Of a stretch of DNA of 64,000 nt, positions 1 through 8,237 are shown in pieces. The notes beneath the pieces are model-generated. The model did not search any database. It worked only from the letters and a program-made list of their open reading frames with translations, and was not told the origin of the DNA. Source of the stretch: Trichococcus collinsii (GTDB lineage: Bacteria; Bacillota; Bacilli; Lactobacillales; Aerococcaceae); NCBI RefSeq assembly GCF_900107505.1, contig NZ_FNQH01000001.1:62001-126000 (forward strand), in the 5' to 3' direction. The translations under genes were made by a program, and so were the position numbers. Each line of letters begins with the position of its first letter. Position 1 is the first letter of the stretch.

Positions 1-1053
1 TCCTCCCGGGCATCGGCGCTGGCGAATAATCACATTCCTGAAGCGGTTTATGATACGTTGCTGCGTGTGGTTAATGAGCATCTGCCTTTGTTGCATCGCT
101 ATGTGGACTTGCGCAAGGTCTTGTTGGGTGTAGAGGAGTTGCATATGTACGATATGTATACGCCGTTGACGGGGGAAGCTCCGATCAAATACAGCATCGA
201 GGCTGCGACGGAAGAAACCTTGAAAGGTCTTCAACCGCTGGGAGAAGATTATCGGGCTATACTCCAGGAAGCATTCGGCAACCGCTGGATCGACTGGCTT
301 GAGAATGAGGGCAAACGCAGTGGAGCTTACTCTTCCGGCGCATATGACACGAATCCGTATATCCTGATGAATTGGCAAGATTCATTGAATCAACTGTATA
401 CCTTGGTCCATGAATTGGGTCACAGTGTGCACAGCTATCTGACAAGAAAAAATCAGCCTTATGTGTACGGAGATTATTCGATCTTCCTGGCCGAAATTGC
501 TTCGACGACGAATGAAAATATTTTGACTGATTATTTGCTGAAGACCCAAACCGATCCCAAAGTCCGCATCTATATTTTGAATCATTACCTGGACGGCTTC
601 AAAGGAACGATTTTCCGCCAAACCCAATTTGCTGAATTTGAGCACTACATCCATCAGCAAGCCTTGGCAGGTGTTCCGTTGACGCAAGATTTCATGACGT
701 CCTATTATGCAGAACTGAATGCCAAGTATTACGGCCCAAGCGTCGAAAAAGATCCTGAAATAGGCATCGAATGGACCCGCATCCCACATTTCTACTATAA
801 CTATTACGTTTACCAATACGCTACCGGATTTTCGGCTGCAACGGCATTGGCAAAACGTATCGTTGAGGGAGAAGAAGGTGCGTTGGAGAAGTACCTTTCC
901 TATCTGAAATCAGGAAACAGCGACTATCCGATTGAAGTGATGAAAAAAGCTGGTGTGGATATGACCCAGTCCGCTTACATCGAGGATGCCATGAAAGTGT
1001 TCGAGGAGCGTCTGGATGAATTGGAACAATTGATTGCAGCGCAACAAGCGTAA
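1..1053 (+). CDS. pepF: Oligoendopeptidase F (M3 zinc peptidase), 3' part
   Basis: Cytoplasmic zinc metallopeptidase that cleaves short oligopeptides. The reading frame is open from base 1, so the gene starts outside the window; 350 residues are visible of a protein normally near 600. The zinc site HELGH (HExxH) lies at 409-423, and the glutamate of FLAEIAS about 24 residues after the second His is the expected third ligand. The tyrosine-rich stretch [16 protein letters not shown] near the end is typical of the M3B family. It ends with tandem stop codons just before a shared bidirectional terminator. Location next to spxH and yjbK on the other strand matches the Bacillus/Listeria neighbourhood. 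The family call is secure; substrate preference is not visible. Confidence 0.95.
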   Translation, partial: SSRASALANNHIPEAVYDTLLRVVNEHLPLLHRYVDLRKVLLGVEELHMYDMYTPLTGEAPIKYSIEAATEETLKGLQPLGEDYRAILQEAFGNRWIDWLENEGKRSGAYSSGAYDTNPYILMNWQDSLNQLYTLVHELGHSVHSYLTRKNQPYVYGDYSIFLAEIASTTNENILTDYLLKTQTDPKVRIYILNHYLDGFKGTIFRQTQFAEFEHYIHQQALAGVPLTQDFMTSYYAELNAKYYGPSVEKDPEIGIEWTRIPHFYYNYYVYQYATGFSAATALAKRIVEGEEGALEKYLSYLKSGNSDYPIEVMKKAGVDMTQSAYIEDAMKVFEERLDELEQLIAAQQA

Positions 1054-1062
1054 TAAACAATA

Positions 1063-1099
1063 AAAGCTTCGCGGTCCGTTGAGGACCACGAAGCTTTTT
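1063..1099. terminator. Bidirectional terminator between pepF and spxH
   Basis: Inverted repeat AAAGCTTCGCGGTCC / GGACCACGAAGCTTTTT with a four-base loop, A-rich on the left and T-rich on the right, so it can end pepF (+) and spxH (-). Confidence 0.9.
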
Positions 1100-1103
1100 C
1101 CCA

Positions 1104-1802
1104 TCAGTGGGTGATGCGTTGGTAGTTTTTTCCGATTGTCGTGATGTTTGTTTTTTTCAGGTTGGCATTTTTTTGTCCACACTCGACTGAGCAATCTTTG
1201 ATCACTTCATGGAGTACTTCAGCAGTGATGTTGTCCTCCAACAAAAGGCCATATTGATAATTCAGATTATCGAAGATGACAAGTGACGGATTCGTTTTGA
1301 TGTTCATCTCCTGTGCGATATGCTGATCTGCTTCGTAGCTGCTTTTAACGAAAGGCGATTCTTTATCTTCAAAGAACATGTCGACGTCCAGATTGGCTTT
1401 GGTAGCCACCACCGCCAACAATTCTTTGGAATAGGTGGTCTTGCCGTCCGCAAGTGATTTCTGCAGGTGAAGCAAAAAGTTGCGGCCGCGTTTTTTGCCT
1501 TGCATCAAGGCAGCCTTATATGCCAATGAGGCATCATAGATTGAACTGTATATTTGATTGCGTAAGGTTAGGTCTTTTTCCGGCAAATTTAATCTCTTCA
1601 TGTACTGTGTGACGGTATTGAAATTATGGAACGTGATGAAGCGGAAGTGGACTTTAGGTCCATCCAACGAACTCATGAATTTCAGGACTTCTTGTTCCGT
1701 ACGGTAGCATTTGTGGCCAATCGGGTTCACGAATAGATAAAGTTCAAAAATCTGTTGAGGAGAAGAGATAGAATCAGCGGTATTCTGTTTTGACCTATAC
1801 AT
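1104..1802 (-). CDS. spxH: DsbA-fold ClpXP adaptor SpxH/YjbH-like protein
   Basis: 232 residues. SpxH (YjbH) of Bacillus and Staphylococcus binds the redox regulator Spx and presents it to ClpXP. The start follows a strong GGAAAGAGGGAGG site. The N-terminal thioredoxin-like strand FELYLFVNPIGHKCYRTEQ occupies the place where Bacillus YjbH has its CPxC active site, but here only one Cys remains (GHKC), so a disulfide exchange role is unlikely; adaptor function does not need it. A late CSVEC pair near the C-terminus could hold a metal or disulfide. Neighbours pepF, yjbK and relQ are the same as in other Firmicutes, which supports the assignment despite weak sequence conservation. The transcript appears to carry a long leader with a terminator-like hairpin. 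Confidence 0.8.
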   Translation of the reverse strand: MYRSKQNTADSISSPQQIFELYLFVNPIGHKCYRTEQEVLKFMSSLDGPKVHFRFITFHNFNTVTQYMKRLNLPEKDLTLRNQIYSSIYDASLAYKAALMQGKKRGRNFLLHLQKSLADGKTTYSKELLAVVATKANLDVDMFFEDKESPFVKSSYEADQHIAQEMNIKTNPSLVIFDNLNYQYGLLLEDNITAEVLHEVIKDCSVECGQKNANLKKTNITTIGKNYQRITH

Positions 1803-1846
1803 TTTATCCCTCCCTCTTTCCTATTTTGCTTACTTTAAGTTTACCA

Positions 1847-1881
1847 AAAAAAAGCCTAAACAAGTAGCAATAAGGCTTTTC
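1847..1881 (-). terminator. Terminator-like hairpin in the spxH leader
   Basis: Read on the minus strand: AAAGCCTTA, a loop, TAGGC and then a run of eight T. It lies about 45 nt upstream of spxH and downstream of the candidate spxH promoter, so it may be an attenuator or a second terminator for yjbK. Confidence 0.6.
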
Positions 1882-1969
1882 GAAGAACTGCCTTTTGAGT
1901 CAGGCTATAGTTCCCCCGTGCAACCTTCATTATTCTTGTTCAGTTTCACTTGTTTTATTGTCAAGGTGT

Positions 1970-1998
1970 ATTTTACGAGACAATTAACTTTTTTGCAA
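1970..1998 (-). promoter_or_regulatory. Candidate spxH promoter
   Basis: Minus strand TTGCAA, 17-bp spacer, TAAAAT. It would give a leader of roughly 160 nt before spxH. The rest of the 1803-2164 gap holds the leader hairpin and the yjbK terminator; I see no gene there. Confidence 0.45.
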
Positions 1999-2089
1999 CT
2001 AAATCGACTGATTTTTTTATCTTGTATGGTTTGAAATCCTAAATAAATCAAAGGATTTTCGATTTTTGTCTGTTTTCTCGGAAAGAAAT

Positions 2090-2130
2090 AAAAAAAATCC
2101 CCATTCTCCGCATGGATTTCTGGAGAATGA
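2090..2130 (-). terminator. Terminator of yjbK
   Basis: Minus strand CATTCTCC, 12-nt loop, GGAGAATG followed by GGGATTTTTTTT. Confidence 0.85.
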
Positions 2131-2164
2131 GGCTGGTTTGTATAGGCTATTGCTGGTTACCGGA

Positions 2165-2758
2165 CTATTGGTGTGTCGTCGCATTTGGATAGGCCAGCAT
2201 GCGTTCAATTTTCTGTTTCGCTTTACGCACTTTGATGTCGTGTCGCTTAAGGAAACTTTGGAAGGCGAGCGCTCCTTCTTCCAAAGACTCGGATTCGAAT
2301 TCCAATTCGTAATCCATTTGATCTTGGTAGAAACTTTTATCCAGGAAGTAGGTCCCTTTGTCTCCTGGAAAATCATAGCGGATGGTTGAGAGCTGCCCGA
2401 TGATTCCAAGGTCTTCTGTCGCAATGCCTAACTCCTTCAGTTTGTCGGCTACATTTCCCGACGCTCTCATCTTGTGGGAATCTACCAATGCTTTTGCTTC
2501 TTCAAGGGTCAGATCATCGTTCGTTTCCAATTTTTCGTTTTCCTGAATCGGCGTCTTCAGAGTGATTTCGCCTTTATCTTCATACATGCGGATGCGCAGC
2601 CCGCTGTTCAGACCCTTCAGTTTATAGTCAGGTGTATCAAAATAGACGTTGGTTTGTTTGATGGGGTCTGTTTCATCAAGGTTGAAGGCAGTAATCAGCG
2701 CCTCGTATTCTTCTTTATTCAATAGGTTTTTGAATTCTTTTTCAATATTTTGGCTCAT
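2165..2758 (-). CDS. yjbK: CYTH domain protein YjbK (inorganic triphosphatase-like)
   Basis: 197 residues. The N-terminal ExExK signature (EKEFK in SQNIEKEFKNLL) defines the CYTH triphosphate-tunnel fold, and later acidic/basic strands (GLRIRMYEDKGEITLK) fit the tunnel. CYTH proteins bind triphosphorylated substrates with divalent metal; the physiological substrate is not known from sequence. An ATG two codons upstream (2764) is only about 4 nt from the GGAAG site, while the chosen ATG is about 10 nt away. The gene is divergent from relQ, an (p)ppGpp synthetase, as in Bacillus where yjbK lies beside yjbM, so a link to nucleotide polyphosphates is possible but inferred. Confidence 0.85.
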   Translation of the reverse strand: MSQNIEKEFKNLLNKEEYEALITAFNLDETDPIKQTNVYFDTPDYKLKGLNSGLRIRMYEDKGEITLKTPIQENEKLETNDDLTLEEAKALVDSHKMRASGNVADKLKELGIATEDLGIIGQLSTIRYDFPGDKGTYFLDKSFYQDQMDYELEFESESLEEGALAFQSFLKRHDIKVRKAKQKIERMLAYPNATTHQ

Positions 2759-2882
2759 CGTCATTACTTCCTTTCGGTTATGAGGTTCATTTTGATCGCA
2801 GTAGTTGTTTGAAAAATTCGAACCTTCGTTAGATTCCGTTCATCAGCGCATATACCATTAGGCGATGCGAAATTTTATTTTT

Positions 2883-2891
2883 ATTGTATCA
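2883..2891 (-). promoter_or_regulatory. Candidate extended -10 promoter for yjbK
   Basis: Minus strand TGATACAAT, an extended -10 element, about 125 nt upstream of the yjbK start. No good -35 box is seen. Confidence 0.35.
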
Positions 2892-3012
2892 TAAGTTCTA
2901 CGCAATTAATTATTTTGAGCTGTTGGTGCACATAGACATAGCGTAGCGTATTAATATGAAGAAAAAATGAATTCGGTCCTTTTCGACAAGAATTATATAG
3001 AATCATAAATAA

Positions 3013-3041
3013 TTGTGATAAAATAAAGTAGCATATACTAT
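3013..3041 (+). promoter_or_regulatory. Promoter of the relQ-nadK operon
   Basis: TTGTGA, 17-bp spacer, TACTAT. Transcription from here would begin near 3048, which rules out the in-frame ATG at 3042 and supports 3060 as the relQ start. Confidence 0.55.
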
Positions 3042-3059
3042 ATGATAGGGTGTCGTTCT

Positions 3060-3701
3060 ATGGAAAATAAGGAAGTTGAAAACTGGGATTCATTTTTAGC
3101 GCCGTACGAACAAGCGGTAGAGGAATTAAAAGTTAAGCTGAAGGGAATCCGTAAGCAGTATCGCGATGAGAATGTGCATGCACCCATTGAATTCATCACT
3201 GGGCGGGTCAAAAAGAAGGAAAGCATATTGGAAAAGGCTGAAGTCCGGGATATTGACTTGACCAGACTGGAACAGGATGTGCAGGATATTGCCGGCTTGC
3301 GGATCATGTGCCAATTTGTAGAGGATATACATGAGGTTGTGCGCCTTTTACGCGCAAGAAATGACTTTGAAATCATTATAGAACGGGATTATGTTACACA
3401 TAAAAAAGAGAGCGGTTATCGCTCTTACCATATGGTGATCGAATATCCGGTCCAGCGTATTTACGAAGAAAAGAAAATACTGGTCGAAATACAGATCAGG
3501 ACTCTGGCCATGAATTTTTGGGCAACGATCGAACATTCATTGAACTACAAATATCGGGGCGAATATCCGGAAGAACTGCATGACCGCTTGATACGTGCGG
3601 CAGAAGCTGCTTTCCGCCTCGACGAAGAGATGTCGGAAATTCGCGAAGAAATCAAGGATGCTCAGCGCTATTTCTCTGACAAAAGAGATGATAGCCGATG
3701 A
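3060..3701 (+). CDS. relQ: Small alarmone synthetase RelQ (GTP pyrophosphokinase, YjbM)
   Basis: 213 residues, a stand-alone (p)ppGpp synthetase lacking the hydrolase, TGS and ACT domains of long Rel proteins. It transfers pyrophosphate from ATP to GDP/GTP. Synthetase motifs are present in order: basic VKKKES near residue 50, DIAGLRIMC, the GYRSYH substrate loop, and VEIQIRT followed by FWATIEHSLNYKYRG. The C-terminal helix (EAAFRLDEEMSEIREEI) is the oligomerisation segment of RelQ. The order relQ-nadK-rluD is the one known from Bacillus (yjbM-yjbN-yjbO) and enterococci, which separates it from RelP. GATAGGGTG precedes the start. nadK follows after 23 nt. Confidence 0.95.
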   Translation: MENKEVENWDSFLAPYEQAVEELKVKLKGIRKQYRDENVHAPIEFITGRVKKKESILEKAEVRDIDLTRLEQDVQDIAGLRIMCQFVEDIHEVVRLLRARNDFEIIIERDYVTHKKESGYRSYHMVIEYPVQRIYEEKKILVEIQIRTLAMNFWATIEHSLNYKYRGEYPEELHDRLIRAAEAAFRLDEEMSEIREEIKDAQRYFSDKRDDSR

Positions 3702-3724
3702 GGCCGGTCGAGAGGAGATCAGAT

Positions 3725-4555
3725 ATGAAAATTGCACTGGTCCATAACCAGACGCCAGAGACTTTGTCAGTCGCGGCGAAATTCAAAGAGATGTGCCTCT
3801 CTGAAAAAATCGAGATTGTCACGGATAATCCGGATCTTGTTGTGTCGATTGGGGGGGATGGCACGTTGCTGTCGGCTTTCCATAAGTACGAAGACCAATT
3901 GAGCCAAGTTCGTTTTGTGGGGATCCATACCGGGCATCTGGGCTTTTATACAGACTGGCGGACCTACGAACTGCCTGAGCTTGTCGAAAGTCTTAAGCAC
4001 GATAAAGGGGAAAGCGTCAGCTATCCATTGCTTGATGTCCACGTCAAGTATGCGGATGAGGAAGAAGAAACCCGCTACATCGCTTTGAATGAGGCTAGTC
4101 TGAAGAAAATGGACGGGACGATGGTTTGCGATATTTATGTGAAGGATGAACTGTTCGAGACATTCCGTGGCGATGGTCTCTGTGTTTCCACACCTACAGG
4201 TTCGACGGGGTTCAGCAAATCGCTGGGAGGAGCCGTTATCCATCCACGGACGGAAGCCATCCAGCTGACGGAGATGGCTTCGGTGAATAATCGCATCTAT
4301 CGGACGCTGAGCTCGCCTATGATTATCGCGAAAGACGAGTGGATTGTCATCTATCCGCACAAAGAAGATCGTTTGATTTTGTCTGTAGATCACTTGACAT
4401 TTAAAAAAAGAAGCATCGAAAGATTGGTTTATCGGATTGCCCGAGAGCGTGTACATTTCGCGCGTTATCGTCATACGCATTTCTGGGACCGTGTCGAAGA
4501 TGCATTCATTGGCGTAAAGAAAAACGACAGGAACGAACGGGCAAAGGAGCAGTGA
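3725..4555 (+). CDS. nadK: NAD kinase
   Basis: 276 residues; phosphorylates NAD to NADP using ATP or polyphosphate in the cytoplasm. The NAD-kinase GGDGT motif is seen near residue 40 (SIGGDGTLLSAFHKY), followed by NEAS and the conserved TPTGSTGFSKSLGGA region. The ATG preceded by GAGAGGAG is chosen over an upstream in-frame start that would overlap relQ. It sits between relQ and a dehydrogenase, 2 nt before the next gene, so all three are probably co-transcribed, coupling NADP supply with stringent control genes. Confidence 0.96.
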   Translation: MKIALVHNQTPETLSVAAKFKEMCLSEKIEIVTDNPDLVVSIGGDGTLLSAFHKYEDQLSQVRFVGIHTGHLGFYTDWRTYELPELVESLKHDKGESVSYPLLDVHVKYADEEEETRYIALNEASLKKMDGTMVCDIYVKDELFETFRGDGLCVSTPTGSTGFSKSLGGAVIHPRTEAIQLTEMASVNNRIYRTLSSPMIIAKDEWIVIYPHKEDRLILSVDHLTFKKRSIERLVYRIARERVHFARYRHTHFWDRVEDAFIGVKKNDRNERAKEQ

Positions 4556-4557
4556 AT

Positions 4558-5511
4558 ATGGCGACTAAAAAGTGGATGCTGAATACACGTTTGAAGGAGC
4601 AGCACATCGAAAAGCTAAAAGAACTTTATCCCGATTACGAGATGGTTACCGATGACGCGGAAACAGAAGCGTTCAGAGAAGTTGAGTGGGCTGTCGGTTG
4701 GAACGACAAATTGACCACACTGTTGGAGGAAGGGCAGATGCCTTCATTAAGATGGGTCCAAGCGATTTCGGCCGGCGTGAACAGCCTTCCGTTGGAAACT
4801 TTTGAAAGTCAGGGAATCTATTTGACGAATGCGAGCGGCATCCACAGCGAACCGATTGCTGAATACGTTATCGGCGTATTGCTTTCGCATATGCGCGGAT
4901 TGCGGACTGCAATCCTGAATCAGCCGCAACGGAAATGGGAACAGACCACGGAGCTCCAGGAGTTGAAAAGCAAAACGATGATGATTGTCGGGGCGGGTCA
5001 AATCGGTAATCGCCTGGGAGAATTGGCTAAAGCGTTCGGAATGAAAGTCATCGCTGTCAACCGCAGCGGCAAGGAGATTCCCGGTTTTGATGTGACGGTC
5101 AAAATGGATAACGTCGGCACAGTCATCGACTTTGCGGATGTCGTTGTGGACATCCTCCCCCAAACGGATGAAACCTACCGTGTTTTTGATGATGCTCTTT
5201 TTTCACGCATGAAAAAAGGCGTTCTCTTTGTGAACGTTGGGCGCGGCGTCACCGTGGACAGCGATAGCCTCATCAAGGCTTTGGACAACGGGACAGTAGC
5301 TTATGCGGCTTTGGACGTGTTCGATGAGGAACCATTGCCTGCCGGAAGTCCTTTGTGGAATCATGAAAAGATACTGATCACCCCGCATTTTTCGGGTGTG
5401 GTTGAGCATTTTCGGGACAATCTGTTTGAAGTTGTCCTGGAAAATGCTGAGAGTTACAGAAAAGACGGCAAACCAAGCCGCAACCTGATCGATTTTGAAA
5501 GAAAATACTAA
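4558..5511 (+). CDS. D-isomer specific 2-hydroxyacid dehydrogenase
   Basis: 317 residues. NAD(P)-dependent oxidoreductase of the phosphoglycerate/formate dehydrogenase superfamily. The Rossmann motif is IVGAGQIGNRLG near residue 145. The catalytic triad of the family is visible: Arg in NVGRG, Glu in DEEPLP and His in TPHFSG. The short N-terminal half resembles family members without a regulatory ACT domain, so it is not a typical SerA. The ATG at 4558 has AAAGGAG 8 nt upstream. It is the last gene of the relQ-nadK unit, ending in a terminator. The substrate cannot be told from sequence. Confidence 0.9.
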   Translation: MATKKWMLNTRLKEQHIEKLKELYPDYEMVTDDAETEAFREVEWAVGWNDKLTTLLEEGQMPSLRWVQAISAGVNSLPLETFESQGIYLTNASGIHSEPIAEYVIGVLLSHMRGLRTAILNQPQRKWEQTTELQELKSKTMMIVGAGQIGNRLGELAKAFGMKVIAVNRSGKEIPGFDVTVKMDNVGTVIDFADVVVDILPQTDETYRVFDDALFSRMKKGVLFVNVGRGVTVDSDSLIKALDNGTVAYAALDVFDEEPLPAGSPLWNHEKILITPHFSGVVEHFRDNLFEVVLENAESYRKDGKPSRNLIDFERKY

Positions 5512-5520
5512 CAGTAAAGC

Positions 5521-5559
5521 AGGGCTGCGCCAGCGAGTCAGATGGTGCAGTCCTTTTTT
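5521..5559 (+). terminator. Terminator after the relQ-nadK operon
   Basis: AGGGCTGCGCC, loop, GGTGCAGTCCTTTTTT; eleven pairs including G-T wobbles, followed by a T run. Confidence 0.85.
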
Positions 5560-5769
5560 GTTGGCATTTTTTTACGCGATGACGGGGCATGAGTTGTAGA
5601 ATGGCCTCTTTTTGGTTAGAATAGGAATGTATGTTGTCCGGCGGAAGTCTGAAGGTTGCAAAGCCGTTGGATTTGCTGGGTAACCTGTTCCAAGTGCGAA
5701 TGAGCACAGAACAAACCAAGGCGGCAGGCCCGCAAGTAGAGATTCAGTATAGAGTAGGGGTAGTGTAGA

Positions 5770-6699
5770 GTGATTTTTAGCTGGATATATGAAAAAGAAG
5801 AGACGACACTGATGAAGACTTTTTTACGTTCCAAGGGAATATCAAAAAGTCTGTTGGCCACCATCAAATTCAATGGTGGCAGTATCTGGCTGAATGGCAA
5901 GGAAAGAACGGTTTTGGCGACGTTGGAAAAAGATGACAAGGTAATGGTCTGCATTCCGGATGAAGGGGAACACGAAACGACTGTCGGGGTGGATATGCCT
6001 TTAGACATTTTATTTGAGGACGACCACTTTTTGGTTGTAAATAAGCCGTTTGGAGCTGCTTCCATCCCATCGAAGGTTCACCCGCGTCTTTCCATGGCGA
6101 ATCGCGTGAAAGGCTACTATCAGCGTCAAGGCTACGTGGACCAAGTCATTCATATTGTCACGCGTCTGGATCGCGATACGACCGGCGTCATGCTTTTTGC
6201 AAGGCATGGATACGCGCATGCTCTGATGGATACGCTATTGCGTAACAAAGAAGTCGATAAAACGTACCGTGCGGTCTTATCCGAACCCGTGCTGACAGAA
6301 CCGCATGGATTCATCGATGCCCCCATCGGCAGGTCAGAAGATTCGATTATAACGCGAATGGTGCGGGAAGACGGCAAACAAGCGCTGACGGAATACTGGT
6401 TGGATAAGTCATATCCGGATGGACAGACTGCGAAAATCAAGTTGCATACGGGCAGGACCCATCAAATTCGGGTGCATTTCACTTCAATTGGTGCGCCATT
6501 AGTTGGAGATGATCTGTATGGGGGGAAAGCTGACCCGGACATGTTGCGGCAAGCCTTGCATTGCGAGTCATTGGCATTTGTGCATCCGTTCAGCGGAGAA
6601 CTTTTAAAGATAGAAGCACCACTGCCGGATGATTTCATCAAATGGGAAAGCAGACAGAGGGACAAGGAGGCTGATATCCATGTTGGAACCACAATATGA
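5770..6699 (+). CDS. RluA/RluD-family pseudouridine synthase (YjbO-like)
   Basis: 309 residues; isomerises uridine to pseudouridine in rRNA or tRNA. The catalytic motif RLDRDTTG is near residue 135, with the Asp as nucleophile, and the conserved HTGRTHQIRVH follows in the C-terminal half. A GTG start is used: the next ATG (5812) would cut into the N-terminal region that is conserved in the YjbO group (FSW...LRSKGISK...IKFNGG), and AGGGG lies 9 nt before the GTG. It overlaps the start of mgtE by 20 nt. Position near relQ and nadK argues for the YjbO orthologue; the exact RNA target is unknown. Confidence 0.92.
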   Translation: MIFSWIYEKEETTLMKTFLRSKGISKSLLATIKFNGGSIWLNGKERTVLATLEKDDKVMVCIPDEGEHETTVGVDMPLDILFEDDHFLVVNKPFGAASIPSKVHPRLSMANRVKGYYQRQGYVDQVIHIVTRLDRDTTGVMLFARHGYAHALMDTLLRNKEVDKTYRAVLSEPVLTEPHGFIDAPIGRSEDSIITRMVREDGKQALTEYWLDKSYPDGQTAKIKLHTGRTHQIRVHFTSIGAPLVGDDLYGGKADPDMLRQALHCESLAFVHPFSGELLKIEAPLPDDFIKWESRQRDKEADIHVGTTI

Positions 6700-8050
6700 A
6701 TTTGAACTAGACCAAGCGTTAGCGAAAATCCGCGAATCGCTCCAGGGAGAGGATATCGAAAGATTCCGTTCAGATTTTTTGGACTATCACCTCTATGATC
6801 AGGCCCAGATTTACCTGGCGTTGGCGCCTGAAGAACGCATAACGATGTACAATTATCTCTCCGCGAATGAAATGGCGGACATGTTTGAAATCATCGAAGA
6901 AGATGTGGAATCGATCGAAGAGTATCTTTTGGAAATGAACAATCAGTACGCGGCCGATATGTTGGCAAACATGTATGCCGATAATGCCGTCGATATGCTG
7001 AAGCAACTGAAGGATGAACGGATTTGGCTGTATCTGCGCTTGATGCCAGTGGAATCAGCGAAAGAAATCCGGGCCTTGTTGAATTATAAAGATGAGACTG
7101 CCGGGGCCATCATGACGCCGGAATTCGTCTCGATCGTGGCCAATCAGACAGTCCGATCAGCGATGGCTATCCTTAAAAGCAAAGCGCCTGATGCGGAAAC
7201 AATCTACTATATCTACGTCGTCAATGTGGACAATGTGCTGGTCGGAGTCATTTCCTTGAGGGATCTGATCGTAAACGATGAAGACATGATGATCGGCGAT
7301 ATCATGAGTGAGCGGATCGTATCCGTGAACGTAAACGAAGGGCAAGAAGATGTTGCCCATAAAATCAGGGACTATGACTTCTTGGCTGTGCCGGTAGTCG
7401 ACGAAAACAATGTATTGTTGGGGATCATCACCGTCGATGACATCATTGACGTCATCGATGAGGAAGCCGTCAGCGACTTCTCTGGTTTAGCCGGGGTCGA
7501 CGTTGAGGAGCAATCGGAAAACCCGTTTGTGGCTGCATCCAAGCGGTTGCCATGGTTGATTACGCTATTATTCTTGGGTATGGGAACATCCACATTGATC
7601 AGTCAGTATGAGGGGCTGATTTCAGAGGCATCGATTCTTTCTGTGTTTGTCACCTTGATCACCGGAACATCCGGTAATGCGGGGACACAATCACTTGCCG
7701 TCGCAGTCCGCAAAATCGGCATGCAGGATGATGAGGAGAAAAATTTGTTCCGTACCATTTTATCCGAGTTGGCGACCGGTTTGATTTCCGGTTTGGTGAC
7801 TGGTATAACGATTGCACTTGTCATCGGTGTTTGGAAACAGAACTTCATCTTAGGTGGAATCATCGGCATCTCCATGTTGGTTGCCATCACGGTGGCGAAT
7901 TTGGCCGGTAGCTTGATTCCTGTCTTGATGGATCGAATTGGCTTTGATCCTGCCGTTGCAAGCGGACCGTTCATCTCGACATTCAGCGACTTGACATCTG
8001 TGTTGATTTATTTCAACATCGCAAAACATTTTATCACCACACTTATGTAG
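6680..8050 (+). CDS. mgtE: Magnesium transporter MgtE
   Basis: 456 residues. Mg2+ channel of the cytoplasmic membrane. Order of domains: an N-terminal helical MgtE_N domain (residues ~15-125, acidic), two CBS domains (~130-255, ending VDDIIDVIDEEA) that sense cytoplasmic Mg2+, a plug helix, then five transmembrane helices. The pore motif GTSGNAGTQS is present in the second membrane segment region. AAGGAGG lies 9 nt upstream of the ATG, inside the end of the rluD-like gene, so translation of the two is coupled. A strong terminator follows. Confidence 0.95.
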   Translation: MLEPQYEFELDQALAKIRESLQGEDIERFRSDFLDYHLYDQAQIYLALAPEERITMYNYLSANEMADMFEIIEEDVESIEEYLLEMNNQYAADMLANMYADNAVDMLKQLKDERIWLYLRLMPVESAKEIRALLNYKDETAGAIMTPEFVSIVANQTVRSAMAILKSKAPDAETIYYIYVVNVDNVLVGVISLRDLIVNDEDMMIGDIMSERIVSVNVNEGQEDVAHKIRDYDFLAVPVVDENNVLLGIITVDDIIDVIDEEAVSDFSGLAGVDVEEQSENPFVAASKRLPWLITLLFLGMGTSTLISQYEGLISEASILSVFVTLITGTSGNAGTQSLAVAVRKIGMQDDEEKNLFRTILSELATGLISGLVTGITIALVIGVWKQNFILGGIIGISMLVAITVANLAGSLIPVLMDRIGFDPAVASGPFISTFSDLTSVLIYFNIAKHFITTLM

Positions 8051-8053
8051 GTG

Positions 8054-8111
8054 AAAAAAACAAGCAATGGACAAGCCCTCCGCTGGGGCTGTGTCCATTG
8101 CCTGTTTTTTT
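8054..8111. terminator. Bidirectional terminator after mgtE
   Basis: Long stem GCAATGGACA...TGTCCATTGC with inner AGCCC/GGGCT pairing, A run on the left and T run on the right. On the minus strand it can end the GNAT gene transcript. Confidence 0.9.
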
Positions 8112-8231
8112 GCTCAGTGCTCGATTTCTACCCGGGATTTATCATGCTCTACGTAAACGCGAATTGTCATGGCTCTTGCTATTTTAATAGCTTAGAGACA
8201 TGATACACTTGGTCGTTTACGACCACAGTGC
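8112..8231. repeat. Dispersed structured intergenic repeat, copy A
   Basis: Shares blocks AGTGCTCGATTTCTA, CCGGGATTT, TCATG.CTCTTG and CGACCACAGTGC with 26970-27061. It forms a hairpin at 8167-8203 (TCATG/CATGA, CTCT/AGAG and GCTATT/AATAGC) and a second one at 8210-8225 (TGGTCG/CGACCA). Relative to copy B it carries about 25 extra bases that duplicate the TCATG region. It lies in the 3' region of the minus-strand GNAT gene. Confidence 0.7.
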
Positions 8232-8237
8232 ATCATT

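Noticed and set aside
3767-4480. Minus-strand open frame of 237 codons
   Set aside because: Shadow of nadK on the other strand; nadK motifs are complete and in operon context.
6629-6679. Upstream extension of mgtE
   Set aside because: It starts inside the rluD-like gene without a ribosome site, whereas AAGGAGG precedes the ATG at 6680.
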